47,007 nucleotides of DNA. It comes from Rhodopseudomonas sp. B29 (GTDB taxonomy: Bacteria > Pseudomonadota > Alphaproteobacteria > Rhizobiales > Xanthobacteraceae). The position numbers and the translations under genes are program-made. Each line of letters opens with the position of its first letter. Position 1 is the first letter of the stretch. The notes below the pieces were generated by a model, which saw nothing but the letters and a program-made list of their open reading frames with translations, was not told the origin of the DNA and made no database searches. The DNA lies in the NCBI RefSeq assembly GCF_000333455.1, contig NZ_BADD01000680.1, positions 717-47,723 on the forward strand, read 5' to 3'. This document shows positions 10,255-17,839 of the stretch, in pieces.

Positions 10255-11192
10255 GCGCCGCGTCCCGCTGAGGCGCCGCGCTCGCGGCCTTTGGGAGCGC
10301 TCATGCCGGCATGCAGGAACAGCAGCAGCTCGGCGGCGGAGCGGCTCGTCGTATGCGTCGAGAACAGCCAGTCGAGCTTTTGGGTCTCGGCGCGGATCTG
10401 GTCGCGATGCGCCGCGACCAGCGCGACGTAGTCGCTCGCCCAGGTCTCGGCGCGGCCGGCCGTGATGGTGGTGCCGTTCTCCGGCTCGACGAATTCGACG
10501 CGGCCCGAATAGGGGAAGCTCTCTTCGGCCGGATCGACGATCTGCACCAGCGTGCCGTGCGCGCCCGAAGCCGAGAGGCCGGCAAGCATGCGGCGGATGT
10601 CACCGATCGGCGACCAGAAATCCGACAGTACGACGATCTCCGACAACGACGACGGCACGAAGGACGGCGGCAGGCTGTCGCGCGCCACGGTGTCGTGCAG
10701 GATCGCCTGCGCCATTCTGTCGATCACGTTGTTGTTCGATGTCGGGTTCATCAGTCCCGGAATGCCGACGCGCTCGCCGCCCGCGACCAGCAGCTCGGCC
10801 AGGGCAAACGTCACGATCAGCCCGCGTTCCAATTTGCTGTCGCGCGCACCCTTGGAGGCAAACGCCATCGAGGCCGAACGATCCGGCCACAGCCAGACGG
10901 TGTGCGCGGCCTCCCACTCCAATTCGCGGACATACAGATGATCGTCGCGCGCCGAGCGGCGCCAGTCGACATTCTGCGCCGGCTCGCCGGAGACGAAGCG
11001 GCGATACTGCCAGAAGTTCTCGCCGGCGCCGGCGCGGCGACGGCCGTGCAATCCGTGAGTGACGTTGTTGGCGATGTGGCGGGCCTCGAGCATCAGCCGC
11101 GGCAACGACGCGGCCAGCGTCCGGCTTTCGCCATCCGCGCGCCTGACCGCCAGTGTCTCGGTGTTCGGCTGTTCGGCCTTTGGCGCCATCAA
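10251..11192 (-). CDS. DUF58 domain protein of the MoxR cluster
   Basis: A 313-residue DUF58 protein. The family signature is visible near residues 74-90 as NVDWRRSARDDHLYVRE, followed by a von Willebrand type A-like segment (VWLWPDRSASMAF, IVVLSDFWSP) whose DRSAS resembles a metal-ion-dependent adhesion motif. Both ends overlap neighbouring genes by 4 nt (the MoxR gene upstream, the DUF4159 gene downstream), which indicates one translationally coupled operon. DUF58 proteins are the normal partners of MoxR ATPases. No signal peptide is seen and the protein is likely cytoplasmic. Substrate unknown. Confidence 0.9.
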   Translation of the reverse strand: MMAPKAEQPNTETLAVRRADGESRTLAASLPRLMLEARHIANNVTHGLHGRRRAGAGENFWQYRRFVSGEPAQNVDWRRSARDDHLYVRELEWEAAHTVWLWPDRSASMAFASKGARDSKLERGLIVTFALAELLVAGGERVGIPGLMNPTSNNNVIDRMAQAILHDTVARDSLPPSFVPSSLSEIVVLSDFWSPIGDIRRMLAGLSASGAHGTLVQIVDPAEESFPYSGRVEFVEPENGTTITAGRAETWASDYVALVAAHRDQIRAETQKLDWLFSTHTTSRSAAELLLFLHAGMSAPKGRERGASAGRGA

Positions 11193-12193
11193 CCGATCCG
11201 GCTCTTCAGCTTCTGGATCACGTCCGCAATGGTGCGGCCCTCGGCGCGGGCCGAGAAGGTCAGCGCCATACGATGCTTCAGCACCGGCTCGGCGAGGTCG
11301 AGCACGTCGTCGATCGAGGGCGCCAGCCTTCCGTCGAGCAGCGCGCGGGCGCGCACCGCCAGCATCAGCGACTGGCTGGCGCGCGGGCCGGGGCCCCAGG
11401 CGATCAGCTTGCCGAGATCGCCGGCCTCGGGACCTGGACGCGCCGAGCGCACCAGCGACAGAATGGCTTCGACCACGGAATCGCCGACCGGCAGACGGCG
11501 CACCAGCCGCTGCGCCGTCATCAGCACCTCGGCGCTCATCGCCGCCTTCGGCGCGCTCTGCTCGGCGCCGGTGGTGTCGAACAGGATGCGGCGCTCGGCG
11601 TCGCGATCCGGATAGTCGACGTCGATCTCCATCAGGAAGCGGTCGAGCTGGGCTTCAGGGAGCGGATAGGTGCCTTCCTGTTCCAGCGGATTCTGCGTCG
11701 CCAGCACGTGGAAGGGCTTCGGCAGATCGTGCCGCGCCCCCGCCACCGTGATGTGCTGCTCCTGCATCGCCTGCAGTAGCGCCGATTGCGTGCGCGGGCT
11801 GGCGCGGTTGATTTCGTCGGCCATCAAGAGCTGCGCGAACACCGGACCGGAGATGAAGCGGAACGACCGCTTGCCGGCGGTGGTTTCGTCGAGCACTTCG
11901 GCACCGAGAATGTCCGACGGCATCAGGTCGGGCGTGAACTGGATGCGCTTGGCGTCGAGCCCGAGCGTAACGCCCAGCGTTTCCACCAGCTTGGTCTTGG
12001 CGAGGCCGGGCACGCCGATCAACAGCGCATGGCCGCCGGCCAGGATGGTGACGAGGGTGTTCTCGACCACGCGCTGCTGGCCGAAGATGACGGTGGAGAT
12101 CGCATCGCGCGCGGCGCGGATTTCGCCGGCGACCTGCTCGGCGGAGCGGACGATGACGTCTTCGAGCTTCTCGACACTGTCTGCGCCGGCCAT
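11189..12193 (-). CDS. MoxR family AAA+ ATPase
   Basis: A 334-residue AAA+ ATPase of the MoxR/RavA class. Walker A is GVPGLAKT at residues 60-67, Walker B is LLMADEINRA near 125-134, and the following SPRTQSALLQAMQE is the conserved second region of homology of MoxR proteins. It is the first gene of a minus-strand operon with DUF58 and DUF4159 proteins, overlapping the next by 4 nt. MoxR proteins use ATP hydrolysis in a chaperone-like way to activate or insert cofactors into target proteins, often with von Willebrand-domain partners, and such partners are encoded right behind it. The start at 12193 follows a purine-rich site (GAGGAGAG). Confidence 0.95.
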   Translation of the reverse strand: MAGADSVEKLEDVIVRSAEQVAGEIRAARDAISTVIFGQQRVVENTLVTILAGGHALLIGVPGLAKTKLVETLGVTLGLDAKRIQFTPDLMPSDILGAEVLDETTAGKRSFRFISGPVFAQLLMADEINRASPRTQSALLQAMQEQHITVAGARHDLPKPFHVLATQNPLEQEGTYPLPEAQLDRFLMEIDVDYPDRDAERRILFDTTGAEQSAPKAAMSAEVLMTAQRLVRRLPVGDSVVEAILSLVRSARPGPEAGDLGKLIAWGPGPRASQSLMLAVRARALLDGRLAPSIDDVLDLAEPVLKHRMALTFSARAEGRTIADVIQKLKSRIG

Positions 12194-12448
12194 GGGTCTC
12201 TCCTCGATTCGTGCGCCGAGAACCGCTCGGCCTTGTGGTCGCTGCGACGATGCGCGCGACGCTGATCATAGCAGCCTAGGCTGCTTTGCCGCGTAATGCG
12301 AAGGCTATGGTTTTATTCACCAAAACTGTCCCCATCCTATGGGCAGGAGCGAAACAGGCCCGCATCAATTTGTGGAGAGATGAAACCACGCGCGACTTGC
12401 AAAGATTTGCAGCTATCGTGCCATTCCAACGGAAGGTCAGGGCAAACA

Positions 12449-13060
12449 ATGGCGAAGCAAGGGCAGGGCGGAGCAGGCGGGCTCGACGGTCTGACGCAGG
12501 CGGCGCGTGACGCTGCCGGCGAGGCCGCCAAGGGCAAGGGCCTGCCGCCGGTGCATCTGTGGAATCCGCCGTTCTGCGGCGACCTCGACATGCGCATCGC
12601 GGCCGACGGAACCTGGTTCTATCTCGGCACGCCGATCGGCCGGCCGGCGCTTGTGCGGCTGTTCTCCACCATTCTCAAGCGCGAGGACGGCAAGCATTTC
12701 CTGGTCACGCCGGTCGAAAAGGTCGGCATCAAGGTCGATGACGCGCCATTCCTCGCCGTGGAAATGATCAAGGAGGAGCGTGCCGGCGGGACGCTGCTGC
12801 GCTTTCGCACCAATGTCGATGACTGGGTCGACTGCGACGCCGAGCATCGGCTGCGCTTCGAGCCGTCAGCCGAGGGCGGGCTGACGCCGTATTTGCACGT
12901 GCGCGCCGACCTCTGGGCCAAGGTGACACGGGCGCTATACTACGATCTGGTTGACATCGCCGAAGAGCGGGTGGTCGATGGTCGAACCATGTTCGGGATT
13001 GCTTCCGGCGGCGCATTCTTTGCAATGGCCGACGCGGAGCAGATGAGGGAAGCACTTTGA
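12449..13060 (+). CDS. DUF1285 domain protein
   Basis: A 203-residue protein of the DUF1285 family. The conserved core begins at about residue 35 with PPVHLWNPPFCGDLDMRI and continues through DGTWFYLGTPIGRPALVRLF. An N-terminal Gly/Ala-rich stretch is less conserved. Start at 12449 is the ATG of MAKQGQGG; two longer in-frame starts exist upstream, but their sequence looks non-coding. It heads a four-gene operon in which each gene overlaps the next by 4 nt, ending in the CCA-adding enzyme. The function is unknown; the linkage with a Nudix hydrolase and cca is common in related genomes. Confidence 0.88.
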   Translation: MAKQGQGGAGGLDGLTQAARDAAGEAAKGKGLPPVHLWNPPFCGDLDMRIAADGTWFYLGTPIGRPALVRLFSTILKREDGKHFLVTPVEKVGIKVDDAPFLAVEMIKEERAGGTLLRFRTNVDDWVDCDAEHRLRFEPSAEGGLTPYLHVRADLWAKVTRALYYDLVDIAEERVVDGRTMFGIASGGAFFAMADAEQMREAL

Positions 13061-13734
13061 CCGAACCGATGATGGGGACCGATTCTGCCGCAAGCAGCAT
13101 CAGTTCGGCCGACTTTTTCGATCGCGCGCGGCGCCGGCTGCGCTTCGAGGTGCCGCCGGCGCTGACCGACGCCGCCGCGATTCCGTCGACTGGCGACGAA
13201 GGCAACGACCGCATGCTGCGCATCATCGCGCAGGAGAAACCCATCCGTCCGGCCGCGGTGCTGATCCCGATCGTCGAGCACGACGAGCCGACCGTGCTGC
13301 TGACGCTGCGATCCGCCCACCTCAACGATCACGCCGGCCAGATCGCATTTCCGGGCGGCAAGATCGACGCGACCGACAATTCGCCGCTCGACGCCGCGTT
13401 GCGCGAGGCCGAGGAAGAAGTCGGGCTCGACCGCGCCCATGTCGATCCGATCGGCTATCTCGACGTCTACGGCACCGGCTTCGGCTTCCGCATCCTGCCG
13501 ACGGTGGCGCGGGTGCGGCCCGGCTTCGCGCTCACCATCAACAAGTCGGAAGTCGAAGACGCTTTCGAGGTGCCGCTTTCGTTTCTGATGGACCCGAATA
13601 ACCACCAGCTCCACAGCAAGGAATTTCGCGGCGCGCAGCGCTCCTACTACGCGATGCCGTTCGCCGAGCGTTACATCTGGGGCGCCACCGCCGGCATCCT
13701 CCGCGTGCTGTACGAGCGGATCTACCTGCCATGA
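13057..13734 (+). CDS. Nudix hydrolase, coenzyme A pyrophosphatase type
   Basis: A 225-residue Nudix enzyme predicted to cleave CoA or acyl-CoA into 3',5'-ADP and phosphopantetheine. The signature of this subgroup is HAGQIAFPGGK (residues 92-102), followed by the Nudix box ending LREAEEEVGL (about 115-124). A TTG start at 13057 is chosen because it gives the same 4-nt overlap seen elsewhere in this operon and because GAGGGA lies 7 nt upstream; ATG 13069 is the alternative and would remove four residues. The substrate is inferred from subgroup membership. Confidence 0.88.
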   Translation: MTEPMMGTDSAASSISSADFFDRARRRLRFEVPPALTDAAAIPSTGDEGNDRMLRIIAQEKPIRPAAVLIPIVEHDEPTVLLTLRSAHLNDHAGQIAFPGGKIDATDNSPLDAALREAEEEVGLDRAHVDPIGYLDVYGTGFGFRILPTVARVRPGFALTINKSEVEDAFEVPLSFLMDPNNHQLHSKEFRGAQRSYYAMPFAERYIWGATAGILRVLYERIYLP

Positions 13735-14009
13735 TCCGTGCGGTACTGACCGAAGTCGCGGTCTTCCTGATTCCATTCGCAGCCTTCGCGGTGTTCCTGA
13801 TTGTCAGCCGCTCGGCGGTGCTGCACCGCGATTCCTGGTCGCTGCGCGTCATCGGCTGGCTGACGGTGGTGGCGCTGGCGCTGGTGCTGATCAGCCTGCT
13901 GCTGCTGGCTCACTTCGAGGGCGCGCCGCCGGGCTCGACCTACGTGCCGGCACATCTGGAGAACGGCCGGCTGGTGCCGGGGGCCGAGCAGCCCGGAGGC
14001 GCGAAATGA
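13731..14009 (+). CDS. DUF6111 small membrane protein
   Basis: A 92-residue protein with two predicted transmembrane helices (about residues 8-26 and 38-62) and a short polar C-terminal tail, matching the small DUF6111 family found between Nudix and cca genes in this order of bacteria. It overlaps both neighbours by 4 nt (ATGA arrangement), so translation is almost certainly coupled. No catalytic motif is visible. Its role is unknown. Confidence 0.8.
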   Translation: MIRAVLTEVAVFLIPFAAFAVFLIVSRSAVLHRDSWSLRVIGWLTVVALALVLISLLLLAHFEGAPPGSTYVPAHLENGRLVPGAEQPGGAK

Positions 14010-15265
14010 CGGACGCCACGCAGCTCCGCAGCGATGCGCGCTGGCTGCACGAAGGCGCCGCCGCGCGGGTGCTGAAGTTGCTCAACAGCGACGGCGAGGA
14101 AGCCCGCGTCGTTGGCGGTGCTGTACGTAACGCGCTGCTCGGCCTGCCGATCGGCGACATCGATATCGCCACCACGGCGCTGCCCGAGGAAGTCGTCCGC
14201 CGCGCCAAGGCGGCGCACATCAAGAGCGTGCCGACCGGCATAGAGCACGGCACGGTGACGCTGGTGATCGAGGGTCAGGGCTTCGAGATCACCACGCTGC
14301 GCGAAGACGTCGAGACCTTCGGCCGCAAAGCCAAGGTAGCGTTCGGCCGCGACTGGGAGCGCGACGCGCAGCGCCGCGACTTCACCATGAACGCGCTGTC
14401 GCTGACGCCGGACGGCACGGTCCACGACTACGTCGGCGGGCTGGCCGATGTCGAAGCGCGGCAGGTGCGCTTCATCGGCGATCCGGATCAGCGCATCGCC
14501 GAGGATTACTTGCGCATCCTGCGCTTCTTTCGCATCCACGCCGCCTACGGTGCCGGGGCGCCCGATCGCGATGGTTACTTGGCGTGCATCCGAGGCCGCG
14601 CCGGGCTCGCGACGCTGTCGGCCGAGCGGCTGCGCATGGAGATGTTGAAGCTGATGGTCGCGGACGGCGCAGTTGGCGCGGTGAACGCCATGGCCGAAGG
14701 CGGTCTGTTACTATCGGTGCTGCGCGGCGTCAGCTATCTGGGCACGTTCGCCGCGATGGTGGAGGCCGAGAGGGCGCTCGATCTGCCGCCCGATCCGGTG
14801 CGGCGGCTCGGCGCGCTCGCGGTCGCCGTCACCGAGGACGCCAAGCGGCTGGCGCAGCGGCTGCGGCTGTCCAACGCCGAGGCCAAGCGGCTCGACTCGA
14901 TGGGACATCGCTGGTGGCGGCTCGCCGGCATGGACGAAGCGATCGCAAAGCGACGGCTGTATCGCCTCGGCGTGCCGCGCTTCCACGATCGCATGATGCT
15001 GGCCTGGGCCCGCGCCGGCCGCGATGCCGACCCGGCGCCGTGGCGCGAAGTGATCGCGCTGCCGCAGCGCTGGCAGGCGCCCGCATTCCCGCTGAAAGCC
15101 TCGGACTTCATCGTCCGCGGCTTCGCCGAAGGCCCTGCGCTCGGCCACGTGCTGACCCTGGCCGAAGACGCCTGGCTGGCAGCGGACTTCCCGCTGGACC
15201 CGGCGGCACTACGCACCATCGCCGACCAGACCGCAGCGCGGTTTGCGCGGGATCATCTGTTGTAG
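14006..15265 (+). CDS. cca: CCA tRNA nucleotidyltransferase (class II)
   Basis: A 419-residue class II nucleotidyltransferase that adds or repairs the CCA end of tRNAs (or poly(A) in some family members). The catalytic signature is near residues 35-53, VVGGAVRNALL followed by GDIDIATTA with the two metal-binding aspartates. RRDFTMNALSL near 125-135 and EDYLRILRFFR near 170 are the conserved template-binding elements. The C-terminal half carries helical tRNA-binding domains and no HD domain. It is the last gene of the overlapping four-gene operon. Confidence 0.93.
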   Translation: MTDATQLRSDARWLHEGAAARVLKLLNSDGEEARVVGGAVRNALLGLPIGDIDIATTALPEEVVRRAKAAHIKSVPTGIEHGTVTLVIEGQGFEITTLREDVETFGRKAKVAFGRDWERDAQRRDFTMNALSLTPDGTVHDYVGGLADVEARQVRFIGDPDQRIAEDYLRILRFFRIHAAYGAGAPDRDGYLACIRGRAGLATLSAERLRMEMLKLMVADGAVGAVNAMAEGGLLLSVLRGVSYLGTFAAMVEAERALDLPPDPVRRLGALAVAVTEDAKRLAQRLRLSNAEAKRLDSMGHRWWRLAGMDEAIAKRRLYRLGVPRFHDRMMLAWARAGRDADPAPWREVIALPQRWQAPAFPLKASDFIVRGFAEGPALGHVLTLAEDAWLAADFPLDPAALRTIADQTAARFARDHLL

Positions 15266-15338
15266 CTAGCGGCCTCCGACGTTTGTCGATGTTCACCTAT
15301 CAACTGGAGCGTTACGCCTCTTCCACAGGCACTGAGTC

Positions 15339-15457
15339 CTCATCCTGAGGAGCCTCGGCGTCGCCCGCAGGGCGACGCCGAGGCGTCTCGAAGGATCGCC
15401 AAGGGCGACTTGTAGCCCATGGTTCGAGACGGCGCTTCGCGCCTCCTCACCATGAGG
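15339..15457. repeat. Palindromic repeat family C, variant copy
   Basis: CTCATCCTGAGGAGCCTCGGCG opens the element and GCGCCTCCTCACCATGAG closes it. The first arm holds a long internal palindrome around GCCGCAGGGC-like sequence ending CGTCTCGAAGGAT. Related variants lie at 38351 and 40279. It occupies most of the spacer between the convergent cca and DUF2158 genes. Confidence 0.8.
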
Positions 15458-15519
15458 ATGTGCATGTTGTAAGCCTTCGAGTGCGACATCGAAGACCTAG
15501 CCGCTCCGACGACTAACTC

Positions 15520-15753
15520 TTATGCGACCTTGGCGGTCTCGCTGTCTTCGTCGGCCAGGTCGTCTTCGTCCTCGTCGTCTTCTTCATCGTCGATGTCGAT
15601 GATTTCGAGCACGGCGAGCGGCAGGGTCTCGCGGAACAGGTCGCCTTCTTCGCCCATCCAGACGCACGTGATGTTGTCGTTGTGAACTTCGGCCACCGTC
15701 ATCGGCTGGCCGCCGGACTTCAGCACCGTGACGTCGCCCACTTTCAGTTCCAT
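15520..15753 (-). CDS. DUF2158 (YodC-like) small protein with an acidic tail
   Basis: A 77-residue protein. The first 50 residues match the DUF2158/YodC family: VGDVTVLKSGGQPMTV, then a CVWM segment and a predicted SH3-like beta fold. The last 25 residues are an almost uninterrupted run of Asp and Glu (IDDEEDDEDEDDLADEDSE), longer and more acidic than the family core requires. The DNA under the tail is a GAC/GAA/GAG-rich low-complexity stretch (15535-15600). It may be a nucleic-acid mimic or a binding partner of a basic protein, but that is speculation; the function is unknown. Confidence 0.82.
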   Translation of the reverse strand: MELKVGDVTVLKSGGQPMTVAEVHNDNITCVWMGEEGDLFRETLPLAVLEIIDIDDEEDDEDEDDLADEDSETAKVA

Positions 15754-15845
15754 GCTCGGCTCCCGCTGTTTGATCGAAGCGGATGCAGCCTAGCGATTCG
15801 TCATGACAGGCCGATCACGGGCGGGGAATCCTCGCACCAGGGCTG

Positions 15846-16478
15846 CTACCTGATGCCGAGCGTCTTGTGGGTCTGCAGGCTGAGCCGCCACTGCGGATGG
15901 CTCAGGCAGTACGCGATCGCCCGCGTGGTGTTGTCGTGCACGTCGGGTCCGTCCATCGGCTGCAACGAGAACCGCGCGAAGCCGAGCCGCTCGAACTGAT
16001 CCGGCATGGCGCCGTCCTGCGGATAAACCAGCTTCAATTCGTCGCCGCCCGAGACGCGTAGTTCCGCGCCGGCCTTCGGGCTGACGCACAGCCAGTCGAT
16101 GCCTTCCGGCGGCACGATCGTGCCGTTGGTCTCGACCCCGATCGCAAAGCCGCGGCCGTGCAGTGCAGCAATCAGCTCGGCGTCGAGCTGCAACAGCGGC
16201 TCGCCGCCGGTGATCACCACGTAGCGGTCGTCCGCGCCACCTGTCCATTGCGCCGCGATGGTGTCCGCGAGCTGATCGGCGCTGGCGTAGCGGCCGCCAA
16301 GCGTGCCGTCGGTGCCGACAAAATCCGTGTCGCAGAATTTGCACACCGCGGAGACGCGGTCCTGCTCGCGGCCGGTCCACAGATTGCAGCCCGAGAAGCG
16401 GCAGAACACGGCGGCGCGGCCCGCATGGGCGCCTTCGCCCTGCAGCGTTAAGAAGATTTCCTTGACCGCGTAGCTCAC
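15846..16478 (-). CDS. queE: 7-carboxy-7-deazaguanine synthase
   Basis: A 210-residue radical SAM enzyme that converts carboxy-tetrahydropterin to 7-carboxy-7-deazaguanine in the queuosine pathway. The cluster-binding cysteines have the QueE-type spacing C31-x14-C46-x2-C49 rather than the canonical CX3CX2C. TLQGEGAHAGR at the N-terminus and VVITGGEPLLQ near residue 80-90 are further family signatures. It lies 3 nt downstream of trmL on the same strand, pairing two tRNA wobble-position modification genes. No queC or queD is visible in the window. Confidence 0.92.
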   Translation of the reverse strand: MSYAVKEIFLTLQGEGAHAGRAAVFCRFSGCNLWTGREQDRVSAVCKFCDTDFVGTDGTLGGRYASADQLADTIAAQWTGGADDRYVVITGGEPLLQLDAELIAALHGRGFAIGVETNGTIVPPEGIDWLCVSPKAGAELRVSGGDELKLVYPQDGAMPDQFERLGFARFSLQPMDGPDVHDNTTRAIAYCLSHPQWRLSLQTHKTLGIR

Positions 16479-16481
16479 CGT

Positions 16482-16958
16482 TTAGTCCTGTTTGATCGAT
16501 TGCGGGGGCGCGAAGCCGGTCTGGCGCAGCGCCTCGCCGGTCACCAGTGCGGCCGCCATCGCGACGTTGAGCGAGCGCAGTCCCGGCTGCATTGGAATCA
16601 CCAGCCGGGCATCGGTCGCGGCTGCGACATCGTCCGGCACGCCGGCGCTCTCGCGGCCGAGCAGCAGCACGTCGGAGTGCTGGTAACGATAATCGAGATA
16701 AGGCCTTTCACCTTTGGTCGTAAGTAAAATCAGCCGGCATCCTTCCGCGCTGCGCCATTGCTGAAATTTCGACCAGGAATCGTGGCGCACGATGCGGACG
16801 AGATCGAGATAGTCCATGCCCGCGCGGCGGAAATGCCGGTCCGATATCGGGAAGCCGGCGGGCTCGATGATGTGCGCCTCGACACCCAGGCATGCACAGA
16901 ACCGAAGAATAGTGCCGGTGTTCTGCGGAATATCGGGCTGATAGAGGGCTATCCGCAT
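16482..16958 (-). CDS. trmL: tRNA (cytidine/uridine-2'-O-)-methyltransferase TrmL
   Basis: A 158-residue SPOUT-class methyltransferase that 2'-O-methylates the wobble base of tRNA-Leu isoacceptors. The knot signature LLLGRESAGVP and the cofactor-binding VIPMQPGLRSLNVAMA are both present, and the N-terminus reads MRIALYQPDIPQNTGTI as usual for TrmL. Start at 16958; a start at 17009 would add 17 atypical residues. GGAG lies about 9 nt upstream of the chosen start. queE follows after 3 nt, so the two are probably cotranscribed and partly coupled. Confidence 0.92.
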   Translation of the reverse strand: MRIALYQPDIPQNTGTILRFCACLGVEAHIIEPAGFPISDRHFRRAGMDYLDLVRIVRHDSWSKFQQWRSAEGCRLILLTTKGERPYLDYRYQHSDVLLLGRESAGVPDDVAAATDARLVIPMQPGLRSLNVAMAAALVTGEALRQTGFAPPQSIKQD

Positions 16959-17272
16959 TCCGTAATGCTCCGCATCAACTGATTTACAACTTGTCGTCTG
17001 CCATGACAATTCGCAGGAATCGATGGTGCGCGCGGATTAGCCGTTCGCGGGCTTGCGCTCTACCGGCAAGGGTGCCAATAGATCGATTCTGGACTGTCTA
17101 TTTCTACCCGACCGGCCGTTGCGAACGGTCGAGGGCGAACCGCCTCCGATTTCCAATTTGCGGACCAAGGCGGCTTCCTCGGACAGCGTCGCACACTGCC
17201 GCCAGCGTCTCGTCTGTCGCAGGATTGCCGGATCGCTGATTTGCCGGTCGCAGAATGAAAGGGCTTGGGATC
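16959..17272. other. Divergent promoter region between trmL and petA
   Basis: About 310 nt without a credible gene; short frames on both strands have out-of-character composition. It must contain the promoters for trmL-queE (-) and petA-petBC (+). I could not point to a convincing -35/-10 pair or a protein-binding palindrome. Confidence 0.5.
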
Positions 17273-17800
17273 GTGACCACACAGTCTTCGGCGGAACCGA
17301 CACGCCGTGATTTCCTCTACATCGCCACCGGCGCCGTCGCCGCGGTTGGCGCCGCCGCCGCCGTGTGGCCGTTCGTTTCCCAGATGAATCCGGACGCCTC
17401 GACGATCGCCGCCGGCGCCCCGATCGAAGTCGATCTCACCCCGATCGCGCAGGGTCAGGACATCAAGGTGTTCTGGCGCGGCAAGCCGATCTACATCATG
17501 AACCGGACACCCAAGCAGGTCGAGGAAGCCGTCAAGACGCCGCTGTCCGACCTCAAGGATCCGGAGACCGATCAGGCCCGCACCAAGGCGGGCCACGAGA
17601 ACTGGCTGGTCGTCACCGGCATCTGCACCCACCTGGGCTGCATCCCGATCGCCCACGAAGGCAACTACGACGGCTTCTTCTGCCCGTGCCATGGTTCGCA
17701 GTACGACTCGTCGGGCCGCATCCGCCAGGGGCCGGCGCCGCTGAACCTGCCCGTCCCGCCCTATCAGTTCGTCTCCGACTCCAAAATCCAGATCGGCTGA
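17273..17800 (+). CDS. petA: Ubiquinol-cytochrome c reductase Rieske iron-sulfur subunit
   Basis: A 175-residue Rieske protein, the high-potential [2Fe-2S] subunit of the bc1 complex that passes one electron from ubiquinol to cytochrome c1. The cluster ligands are visible as CTHLGC and CPCHGS in the C-terminal third. The N-terminus has a twin-arginine segment TRRDFLYIATGAV leading into one membrane helix, as in other Rieske proteins exported by Tat. GTG at 17273 is preferred, giving MTTQSSAEPTRRDF with AAAGGG about 9 nt upstream; ATG 17255 has no ribosome-binding site. petBC follows after 39 nt. Confidence 0.95.
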   Translation: MTTQSSAEPTRRDFLYIATGAVAAVGAAAAVWPFVSQMNPDASTIAAGAPIEVDLTPIAQGQDIKVFWRGKPIYIMNRTPKQVEEAVKTPLSDLKDPETDQARTKAGHENWLVVTGICTHLGCIPIAHEGNYDGFFCPCHGSQYDSSGRIRQGPAPLNLPVPPYQFVSDSKIQIG

Positions 17801-17839
17801 GGCCGGCTCTTCGGAATTATTGCTTAGGATCGCATCATC

